A stretch of 64,000 bases of DNA. Source: Glandiceps talaboti. Lineage: Eukaryota; Hemichordata; Enteropneusta; Spengelidae. The stretch covers positions 1,757,123 through 1,821,122 of the forward strand of contig NC_135569.1 of assembly GCF_964340395.1 (NCBI RefSeq). Reading direction: 5' to 3'. Position numbers and translations under genes: made by a program. Each line of letters begins with the position of its first letter. Within the stretch, counting starts at the first letter, position 1. The notes under the pieces were generated by a model, which was not told the origin of the DNA, made no database searches, and was given only the letters and a program-made list of their open reading frames with translations. Shown here in pieces: positions 46,666 through 57,650 of the stretch.

Positions 46666-48377
46666 TACTTTAAAAATGACCAAAGATCACCACTGATGGC
46701 GCTAACCCAAAAACACAGGTACATGTGCATGTCATCACCTTCGGCTTATTCGGCAACCCTCAAAACACAGATCTGAGATCTTGCTACATGACTTCTTGAC
46801 ACCTTCAGAGCCAGTTTTAAATTGTCCGTCATTGATAAAATCACGTTCTGATCAGAGACATCTCTAGCTGAAAGCTGCAGTGGTCGTATTTTATGGTGTA
46901 CTGTATGTGTATATTGTAGACAAACTATCTTGCCTATGTGTGTAGTACTACTTGTAGTAAAGATAATCCTGATGTTTGTATTTCAATTGAGTGAAACTAA
47001 ACGTAGCAAAACAGCATAATAAAATATGAAGCACTCTGTTGAAATATGATTTTAGAATACAAATGTAGCTACTAGTATGCACATTTTATGTCACTGATCT
47101 ATTAGGAGAGGTTAAATTTGAAATATGTGAACACTGTCAGTTGGCATGTGATTGGATCCCTCCACTAATCATGTGACAATATAAACCAATCATCACCCTG
47201 GTGTAACAGACCAGGGTGCTCAAATCATGTCCACCTACTGCTAATGATATCTGTGTGAGAAACAATTCATGACATCAAGTAACACTTCACACTGTAACAA
47301 AATTATTCAAATAGACATCATATATTTTGTAAAGTTTATTTTCATTTGATCTTTTTGGTGTATCCTTTCATAAAAGACAAAAACAAATTATTCAAATACA
47401 ATTCCATTCACCTGCTTAGCATTATCATGGCGTGGTCACTAGAGGGCACTATTTATAAAAAAAATTGTGTTTCAAATTATTTGTACCAAGAGATATCAGG
47501 TTTGTTGTATTGCACTGAAATCATGTTCTTATTTAAAAAACCACTACTATTCATCCCCTACTTCATAACATTGAACACTTGATAATCTATTTTGTTTTTT
47601 GTTCATTAAAACTTAAAACTATGTTACTATCCAAATCAGAGAATATTGTGGAAAGAACTACAATGAAATGCTATGCAACCCTTTCATTTTTAATATATGT
47701 ATACTTTATGTTTTAGCATATATAATTCAATGATTTGCCAACATGAGCAAAACCCAAGCGTTATTGCTTACTTTTGATTCTGATCAGCTTAATGGAAGTC
47801 CTTGTTGATAATACTGCAATAAAATACATGCACCGTAAGTTCAAGATATCTTACTCTTCTGATGACAAACTATTCTATTTATATCTAGTCTACTTACTAT
47901 AGTATATATGTAGTCATTCTCTGCGGCTTTCTAATGTATAGTCAAATGAACAATTCAATCAAAAATTTAGCTAAATCTCATGCTGTGGAAAGTGTGAACA
48001 GTGCATGTCAGTTGTAATTCATCACAAATGGACAAATGGTTGTAATTTGTTCAGTTTACTACAAACTCAGTCTCATGTTTGAATGTAAGTCATGTGAGGA
48101 CGCGATGATGTCATTACGTTTTTTATATAAACATTCCAATAGCTGTTGGTGGTCAGAATGGATTTCTGTGCTAGAGAAATCCATGTGACTATACTTTGGA
48201 GATGATCATAATGTGTATAGGACTGGATTAATTCAGATCTTGGTTTTCCTTTTATTATCTTTACCTTCTAAAACTTCTGACATCTTAATTTACAGAACAA
48301 CAAAACACTACTCAAGTCACCTAGCAATGACAAAGTATGCATTATGCTATGTTCACCAACATAGGCAAAAAACAATG
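46666..48377. other. Intergenic between BCAS2 and SIGMAR1, nothing recognised
   Basis: Possible polyadenylation signals for BCAS2 (AATAAA near 46321, 47021 and 47819) occur, but none can be assigned. No coding exon seen. Confidence 0.35.
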
Positions 48378-48556
48378 GTTTCTGGTCAGCACGCACATCA
48401 CTTAAATACCCTCCTGTCCTGAACAGTAACTGCCATAAATAGTAGATTTAGTGACAGGTTTGTTGAGAATAACAAATTTTTTATTAGATTTAAAAAAATT
48501 TAAGAATAAAAATTCGCGTCGTCACATCACTTCAGTCAAAATGCCTGACCAGAAAT
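48378..48556 (+). mobile_element. TIR element family D, short copy
   Basis: GTTTCTGGTCAGCACGCACA at the left and CTGACCAGAAA at the right form inverted ends. The interior shares GAACAGTAACTGCCATAAAT plus AGTAGATTTAGTGACAGGTT with the longer copy at 59.33 kb but lacks that copy's exon-like segment. Confidence 0.75.
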
Positions 48557-49146
48557 TCTTTTCTTTTTTTTGGCCTTACACATACTTTTTAAAAAATCCC
48601 TGATTTCAGAAAGATATGAAAAATCAATACAAGTTCATCTAAATATAATAAAAACAAGAATTTGTTGTGTTTTACTTACGTTAACAAACATCAATAGGAC
48701 TATACCTCTACAAACACACAATCATGTAAAATGGAATAAATTTTGAAGAAATGGTATACAACTGCTGACATCAGACTGTGGACAAATGGAACCTGTTACA
48801 AACAGGGAAAGTAAACCGCTGAATTGGATTAATGATACTTGGCACAGTATGTTGGAAGTACAGAAGTACAGGGTTGGGTAACCAGTTAAATTGACCAAAA
48901 TGGTTGAAACAGTATTTTCACTAATCTAGGGTGCCCTTGTACAACCAGGCTGAAAATGGCTAAAATGTATACAATTAAAATATTGCACATGTGAATGACG
49001 TCTGCTGGTATTGAGTTATAATTACATACACTTCAGTTAATACTATCATTTGAACAATTTCAGTTTTTAACGATACCTATGAAAATCTCCCAAATTCTTG
49101 ACTGTTTTTCTTAAAATTAAAGTTGTAAAATATACACTATTTTTAA

Positions 49147-50068
49147 CTACATCTGTTGTACTTGGGAATGCCAATCTAACAATGTAATGGAAGCTTCTTG
49201 TATCAAGCCTTTCATGTATATCCGTAATGTATAAAACATTGTTACAAAATCTGTTGTACCAAACACTGTATCTGCTAATGCGAAAACCATTGTTGATGGG
49301 ATGAAACCTCTGCCATACTCTACCATCCAAGTACCAGCGGTCCACTGTACTGCAGTCGTCTCTCCCACCGCATGCAGAATGGTATCACCTGAAATACAAG
49401 GTACAAGATTAATTTTAAAATATTATCGCTAACTTTTGAATTGATGAATTGGTCCAAAATATCTAGTCATTTCTCCACTGTGTATGTGGAATGGTATCAC
49501 TTGAAATGAGGTGTAAACAAAGTATTCATTTAAGATTTTCTGACATTTATTTATTTATCGGATAACCAATGGGAGCTAGTCCCCTTTATAGGCTCCTTCG
49601 GTTCAGTGTAAGTGCAGGAGGAAACAGGAGTACCTGGGGAAAACCTGCATTGTACGGTAGAGTCAAACTGAATGTCACTATTCTTACTTACAGCATGATA
49701 AATTTAAATGAACCCTGAATGGGTTTGAAGTTGAACCCTGACAGCAGTGGTAAGAGGCAAGTGGTTTAACCACTCGGCCACCGACAACACAACAATTTTT
49801 AAAATGATTGAGTAATGCAAGTATTTTTTATAAGTTCCAAATAAAATTAGAGGACTCTACACTCTGTCCTACTTCATGGTATGATATAGTTTTGTTCATA
49901 TGACCTTTGACCTGTCATAAAGCGTTCCTGAATGTGTGTTACTATGGTTGTCATGCAATGTATATGCTATTTTATCAATGATGTTGCAATACAACTGAAC
50001 ATACAATTATTTTGATTTGAACAATTTCTCAACTAAACACTTTTCCATCAAGAGAATCAGTTGGTCTA

Positions 50069-50112
<44 letters not shown>

Positions 50113-50324
50113 TATATATACAATTTGTTAGTGTGTGTCTGTGTTTATTAGTGTGTCTTTGTTAGTGTATGTGTTTTTGTTTGTGTTTGTGTTTGTGTTT
50201 GTGTTTGTGTTTGTTAGAATGTATTGTGTATTTGTTAGTGTGTATGTGTGTTTGTTAGGATGTATTTGGGAGTGTATGTGTTTGTTTGTATTTATTAGTT
50301 TGTGTGTGTGTCACTGTGTGTATG

Positions 50325-50388
<64 letters not shown>

Positions 50389-51837
50389 GGGTGTATTTGT
50401 TAACACACGCACATTTCACCATACCTATGGCACTACTGAACCTTAGTTCAGTCATGGTCAAAAACATAAATAGTACTTGGTCAATTTCATTAATATTTCA
50501 ATCATATCGTTATTGAAATTTAGTTTAAAATATTACATAAATTTCTGATATAATGATTTCCCTTACCTGGTTTAAACATTTGACTTTTCAATTCCCCTTC
50601 TTTCCATTGTCTAAAGCTACCAGTCAGTATAGTATCAGATATGTTGGCCCAGTATCTTCCTACAATAAGACAAGATTATACAAGTTACATAATAGTTATT
50701 GTCACATATTTCATAAACTGTGTGTTACTTAGTATTCCCTGCATATATTTATTAAAACATAACTTAAAATAGAAGTGTACCATCTGTGAACTGTTACCAA
50801 GCATAATGTGTAGAAATCCATTCAATACTAGAATCATACCAGCATTTTTTTCTGTAAACTCCACTATTTTAGGTTTTTCCATTACACTGTTTACCTTACA
50901 TGTCACAAAAAACAATATGGCAAAATAAAAAAACTGCGTGTTTCCGATAATCTGTCTGAGCCTGGTTTGAGCTGCTGACCCTAAATCTTTTTTAAACATC
51001 TAAAAAGAAAAGATAAGAAATTCTTTGTTTTCTTGACCTTCATGCACATCTGTTTTCTTTCCCTGGTGATGTCTGTAAATATATCATCAAAAATAAAAAC
51101 AACTGAAAAGGTAAAGCTAAAATGAAACAAAATCCTGACCTATCTACCCCATAGGAAACACAGAATATTTTTTTCCACCTATAACTGATATCACCAAACA
51201 GGATGCACAAAACTGGTTTCTAAAACCTCAGTGAAACACAGGTCATCATAATTTTAAATTACCTGAATGTCCACTGGTATCTACTGCCGTACCGAAGAAT
51301 AAAATATACTCTGTGACTGATGCATGAAGTAAACACATAGATCCCATCCAGCCACCAGCATTAACAAATATCCACTGCATATCACTTTCGGGTAAAATAT
51401 GACCTGGGAATTTTTTTCTTAGGTCTTCTGCGATTTTCGTGAATGCCTCTTCATGGGGCTGGCCTTGGATGAAGAATTATAATTATGTATAGTCATTGTT
51501 ACTTACTACAATAATCTGCATAATGGAACTGTTGTTTTTACCCTGATAAAAAATAAGCTGCAGTCTGTTTACATTGCAATCTATGATTTTGAATCGCTGT
51601 CTCACTAACCACTGATAAAATAGCAACTCGGTTACCTACTCAAATTAAAAAACTTATAAAGTAGCTCTACTGCACTTGATAATAATAACTTTATGAGTTT
51701 TTTTAAATCATCAATAACAATAATTGCAGACAAATTAGCATAATATAAAAATAGATATAGTACTATTATATTTCATGCCTTGGAATAAAAACATGATAAA
51801 ACATGTATTAACCAATACATGAAGATATATATGTATG

Positions 51838-51902
<65 letters not shown>

Positions 51903-51942
51903 TCACTGACATGTATACATACATATGTACATACATACACAA

Positions 51943-51992
<50 letters not shown>

Positions 51993-52398
51993 GTAAATAT
52001 TTTAAGGTAATACTTGGCTTGAAAAGTAAAAGTACAATATCTTCTCTCTCTGAAATGTTGTATACAAAGTGTATTTAAATCGCAGAAACCAGCAACATTT
52101 TGATTTGAAAGCGTGTATACACCATGCCCGATCAATGACCTCATCCAGGTGCTTAATGGTATAGTTAAATTATCAGTGGACACACATCTGTTACAATGGT
52201 ATCAAAAATAGTAGCGAAACTACATAATATTAATAATATTGATATTCGCTTACCAACGTATTTCTCAGCTATTTTAGCAATTTCTGTGTCGTTAGTGAGG
52301 TATGTTTTGGTCTCGAGCCAAAATTGAATAGCGAATATCGCTATTCCGATAATTATTGCCCATTTTAGCAGTTTCCAGGCACAGCTGAACAATCCCAT
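49147..52398 (-). CDS. SIGMAR1: Sigma non-opioid intracellular receptor 1, 4 exons
   Basis: Exons 52398-52254, 51463-51263, 50659-50567 and 49388-49147 join in phase into 226 aa (human 223). One N-terminal membrane helix ('[19 protein letters not shown]', about residues 9-27) is followed by the cupin-fold ligand domain. Diagnostic blocks: '[20 protein letters not shown]', '[10 protein letters not shown]', '[19 protein letters not shown]', '[20 protein letters not shown]' and '[13 protein letters not shown]'. The acidic ligand-site residues of the human protein appear kept (Asp in 'FALADTVF', Glu in 'WMVEYGRG'). In vertebrates it is a trimeric ligand-regulated chaperone of ER-mitochondria contacts; it shares its fold with fungal ERG2 sterol isomerase. 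The second ATG of the frame is chosen because translation then starts at the family's usual distance from the helix. A tRNA-derived SINE and several CA/GT tracts lie in its introns. Confidence 0.96.
49543..49790 (-). mobile_element. tRNA(Ser/Leu)-derived SINE
   Basis: On the minus strand it begins GTCGGTGGCCGAGTGGTTAA, the head of a class II (Ser/Leu-like) tRNA, with a B-box-like GGGTTCAACTTC about 50 nt on. The body includes TTTTCCCCAGGTACTCCTGT and TTTCCTCCTGCACTTACACT, and the element ends in GATAAATAAATAAATG. Same strand as SIGMAR1, in its intron 3. The head, body and tetranucleotide tail fit a SINE; the Ser/Leu assignment is by eye. Confidence 0.75.
50074..50390. repeat. CA/GT-rich cluster
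   Basis: (CA)n at 50074-50107, (TTTGTG)n at about 50175-50215 and (GT)n at about 50330-50386, in SIGMAR1 intron 3. Val/Cys and Thr/His frames through them are artefacts. Confidence 0.95.
51600..51682 (+). repeat. Dispersed repeat, family B, partial copy
   Basis: ACTGATAAAATAGCAACTCG, GTTACCTACTCAAATT and TATAAAGTAGCTCTACTGCA parallel the core of family B. SIGMAR1 intron 1. Confidence 0.55.
51841..51987. repeat. Two (CA)n tracts
   Basis: About 29 CA units at 51841-51898 and about 21 at 51945-51987, separated by CATA-rich sequence. SIGMAR1 intron 1. Confidence 0.96.
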
Positions 52399-52711
52399 GG
52401 TTTCTGTCACTGAAGCCACTTTTATAATTGATCTGAGCATGCGCACTTATATTTACAAAACTACACTTTGAAATTGTCGTTGATTGGTTTGTATTTTATG
52501 CAGATTAACATCGTATGGATTCAAACCAATCATATGCTGCGTTATACAGTATGAAGCAGAAGAATTAGCTAGCGAGCAGAGACCACTATGGCGCTGTGCA
52601 CTACCGGGTGATATAACGTCGATGTCCGCAAAATCATTCATTTTAAGAATATATTTGCGATTTAGGCTAAAATTCTTGTAAACTCTGAGGTTTTCTTATA
52701 GAGTGCAAATA
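52399..52711. promoter_or_regulatory. Candidate bidirectional promoter SIGMAR1 / MAD2L2
   Basis: 313 bp separate the two start codons. By eye it holds GAGCATGCGCACT at about 52434 (NRF1-like), an inverted CCAAT (GATTGG) at about 52481, a forward CCAAT (AAACCAATCA) at about 52524 and ACTATGGCGCTG at about 52586 (YY1-like). No TATA box is convincing. This set is typical of divergent housekeeping promoters. The transcription starts are not known. Confidence 0.6.
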
Positions 52712-55700
52712 ATGTCATCAAAAGAAGGTCAAGATATCAACGCCAAGCAAGGTATTTTGTTCACTTTCGAATTGCCGTCTGCTACACTTTGTTCGTATGT
52801 ATATATATATATGTATTAGTCCTGCTTGCAAAAGGAATAGGTTGGGACTCGATTCTGACATTGTCCCTTTTCTTAATCCGTCATGTTAAGAGTTGTGTTA
52901 AAACTAGACTCACTCTTGCACTGTGATGTGCCATCAAACAATAATCGAAAGTTCTAACGAAAAAAATACCCCCTTCGAAATTCTCGCGAAAGTTCTGCTT
53001 ACACTTCACAGATCTATAGCTGCAAAAAATTGCAGCTTTGTTTTCATTTACAATTCTTTTTTATTCTTTTTTATGTTTTATTTTGTGTGACCCAACATTT
53101 TTCGTTTTACTATATTTTTTACTGGGTTTGCTTCAGTTGCAGCCGACATACTATGTGAATTTGTGGAAGTAGCATTCCATCTTATCCTGTATATGAGAGA
53201 AGTGTATCCAGCTGGTATATTTGAACGCCGTAAGAAGTACAATGTCCCTGTGCAGGTACGTTTAAGTTTTTACTATGTACATAATGTAGTTTTTAATCTA
53301 GTCATTTTGACTGTCAGCTCAGACAATGAACTGATGTGTTTGATATGTGAAATCTAGCAAGTTCTCAACATGTTTTGCTGGTATATTTGAACGCCGTAAG
53401 AAGTGCAATGTCCCTGTGCAGGTACGTTTAAGTTTTTACTATATACTTGTAGTTTTTAATCATAGTCAGCCCATACAATGAACTGATGTGTTTGATATCT
53501 GAAATCTTCTGAGTTCTCCACATATGTTGCTTGGTTCATCTCGAAAATTCTAACATGTTTTTTAAATATAATACAAAAAGAGCTCCGAGGTGTAACCTCA
53601 GAATACTTTGTGTTTCTTAGGAAGATGAATGCTGCAAAGTCATGTTTTCACACGTAGAATAAATTCAGAACAGTTTCAGAATGGTTTTAGGATCTAGGAC
53701 TCGAGACCTCTCACGCATTTCCTTTGTCAAGACAATTTTAGGACACAGAGACTAGACTTAAGTTAATAACGAAGTAATATAGTATTCAATCCTACTGGAC
53801 ATAGTTTTTTTTGAATGGCAACAGTTTCACATCCTATCCTGGCCACTTCTTCAGGTCTACTGATAATCTGATGACATTCAAAACAACAGCTAGTCCAGTA
53901 GGATAGATTATAACTATATTACTCTGTTATTAACTTCATACCTGGATGATTGAGAACATTCATAGAGATAGACTTAAGATATATCACATTTTTCCCATTC
54001 ATCGCTCTATTCAGTGCAGACTTGCTTGAGTGCTGGTTGTTCAGGCAACATGGCACACCCTATCTTAAAGACTACACACCAGATCCTACTAATTTCTTCC
54101 TAAAATATGATAGCATTTAAGAGGGTCTATCATCCCCATGTAAAATTAGTTAGTGAGATGTTACTAGATTCAAATAACATTTGATTAGTAACAAGGAAAA
54201 GGAAATGCATTGTAAGTGTGTAAGACACGACTTATTATTTTGCAATGAACCCCCCCCCCCCAAAAAAAAAAAAAACAACAACCAAAAAACATCAACAACA
54301 AACAAACAAAACGGTCGTTAATATTCATATTAACGAAATCAAATAAAGAAATAAATAAATGAAGTGTGAATCAAGATGATAAAATATAGTATGGTTGATA
54401 TATATCACATGCTTATTTAAATTTTAAAATTGATTTTCAAAAATCATGGTTTGACCGTTTCTTTTCAATTGATTACAGATGTCATGTCATCCAGAAGTAA
54501 ACCAGTATATCCTGGATGTATTACAGAGTGTAAAACCACTTATAGAAAAAGTAAGTGCAGTACAGTTGCAACCTTTGATGTTACTGTTATTGGATTGACA
54601 GTGCCATCTTACCCTACATATACTTACTGGTAAAATATTGAGGGATCGCGGAATGACCGTGCATATCATACACATTTTATGTTCCCCAAGAACAATTTAG
54701 ATAGATAAGAAACAGGCTTCCCACAGAACATATTAGGACTAGACTACATCCCCACATGATGAGCTATGTATACATGTCACCAGTGTGCCCTCTAATGATA
54801 ACCAAGTTTTGTTGCTGTGGGTCAAAATGAGAAAAACTGGCATTTCTTGTGAGACAACACATAGTAAGAAATAGGGGAACACCAAATTTTGGTGCATCGC
54901 TACAAATTGTGTGCATCAGTGGTGCACCAAATTGGCTTGGAGGGCACATTGCATGTCACCCAATCACGCAGTGCAAAATTTTCAGATTCATTCAACCATG
55001 ACTCTCCACACAACATTAAAGCATCTACAACCAGTGACAGCCAAGCAGTTACAAACAGAACTTGTTCACAAACAGTGAAAGTAAACAAATAAATTAATAA
55101 CACCTGGAACAGCATTAGGAAGCACAAGACATGTATTGCACTTTAGGGTTTGATAAGAACAGTTTTATGGCCTCTTTATTTGGACATGAAAAGCCACTGC
55201 AACTTGGATTTCCTTTCTATAGGAAAATAAGATATTGTCAGTTTCCTTGAAAAAAGATGATGGCCCAAAGTTTGGAGAGATTTTAAGAGAGAAATTCATC
55301 TCCGAGGCATATTCTGTCTTAATAAAAATACACAGGGCAGGTATATATCCTGTGTTTCAAATCATGTTTTTTGACAACACAAGCAGAAGGTTGTCTGTAA
55401 GATTTAGAATGATTTTGCAACGACAGCTTGTATCTTGAATTAATTTCTTGGTTTGTTTTGACTGTCTTTCAGGATGATTTGTTACAGATAGTTTTAGCAA
55501 TAGTAGATAAAGAGCATAAACCTGTGGAAAGATTTGTTTTTGAAATAGCTGCAGTTCCTGAACCATCTCTTAGGTAAGTTTGGTTAACTTGAATCAACCG
55601 AGGAAAGAAATTTGGAATCTGGTGCCCACTAGTACGCTTCAGTACTAAGCAGAGGAAAAACTGAGGTCTTTTGACTATTAATTCTCTGCTAGATGTTGAC

Positions 55701-56576
55701 ATCTTTTCTAATCTGAGCATTTCTACATCAAGTCTTTTCATCAAAATTTACAAATACAACTCACCGAAAAACAACCATGCTGGAATGAACGGAGAAAAGA
55801 GAAGATTTCACATGAAGACGAATTAGATAAAGACAACAAGATAACTGATATAAAACCAATAGCGAGTGCCTGTGATGTAGGTTGACATGACACTTTTACA
55901 ACTAGTAACTCTGAAGTAAAGCACTTTCTCTATGTGCTACTCACGTTTATAGCATTCATATTACAATGAGTAACACTGAAGTAAAGTACTTTCTCTATTT
56001 GCTACACTTGTTTATAGCATTCATATTACAATGAGTAACACTGAAGTAAAGCACTTTCTCTATGTTCTACACTCATTTATAGCATTCATATTACAATGAG
56101 TAACACTGAAGTAAAGCACTTTCTCTATGTGCTACACTTGTTTATAGCATTCATATCAAGTGTAAAAGTATACTGTTTCAATTGGTTTATTTACAAGCCT
56201 AGCATGTGGTCTTTCTAATGTGGTCAATTAGCAAACAAAACAGTAATATACTTTTACACTTGATATGGATGCTATAAATGACTATGGTACATACAGAAAA
56301 GCTCTGCTTTGGTTTTGTGTTATTAGTTCTGAGTAGTGAATACAGTTACAGGATTCTGGCTTCTTGACAAAGTACTGGCACTTTGTATTGTGTGAACTTT
56401 GTCTCATTTCTGACTGCCATTCATGGCTTGTAAGTGTACATGTAACATTTTTCTTTTGTACTATTACCAGACTGAGTGTATCACATGTACAAAGTAAGTC
56501 ATTCCATTACATGACTATTCTTAGTTCTCTGAAGAAGAAACAAACTGTGTTTGTGTTGTCCTTTGCTTGATGATAG

Positions 56577-56652
<76 letters not shown>

Positions 56653-57603
56653 AAATGGCTGAAGAATGGTTTTACAGTTGTTTTATGATGAACTTGACAT
56701 TGAATTTTTTTCTTTTTGACAGAAACGACAACTATTTGCTTAGACTAGAGCAATCACTCCGATCATTTCTACTAAAACTGAATGTGTGTGATGCCATGCT
56801 GGACAGAAATCCACAAGGTATGATTACAACAAAACAGCTTTCAGGGAAACTAAACCAGACACAGACTAAAACCAGTATTGCAACATGATATAGTTTATAT
56901 AAAATTATACATAAGCTAGCAATGAAAGGCGATGTAGTTACACTCAAAGTAAAATGGTTACAGTAATTTTCAAGTGGCAGCCCATTCAACCTCTTTCAGT
57001 GTTTACATTATCCAGATTACATGCATTGGTGATTATATCCACATATAACCAAGTCACAGCTATTACCCACACTATCTAGATTACAGGGTGATTATATCCA
57101 CATATAACCAAGTCACAGCTATTACCCACACTATCTAGATTACATGGTGATTATATCCACATATAACCAAGTCACAGTTATCACCCACACTATCTAGATT
57201 ACAGGGTGATTATATCCACATATTAACCAAGTCACAGCCATCACCCACACTATCTAAATTATATGGTGATTATATCCACATAACTAAGCCACAGCTATCA
57301 CCCACACTATCTAGATTACAAGGTGATTATATCCACATAACTAAGTCACAGCTATTACCCATCTGTGTAATCATAATGTGATTTATCGGATATAGCAATA
57401 GTAGTTTTAGTTTTTGTCTATCTTAGACACATCTTCCTTCCTCAGTTGATAACTTTTGGTTTTGTTGAAGTATGTAATTTTAATAATACTAGTCATATTT
57501 TCTCTGTCCTTTTAGTAATGTTTGTACATTTTGTATTTGATTTTACTGCCAGTGCTGCTCCTAACATGCTATAAAGTGAGCCCCTGATACAAAAGGGATG
57601 CAA

Positions 57604-57650
<47 letters not shown>

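Noticed and set aside
51773-52183. 136-codon minus-strand frame with Val/Cys runs
   Set aside because: Translation of two CA dinucleotide tracts in SIGMAR1 intron 1.
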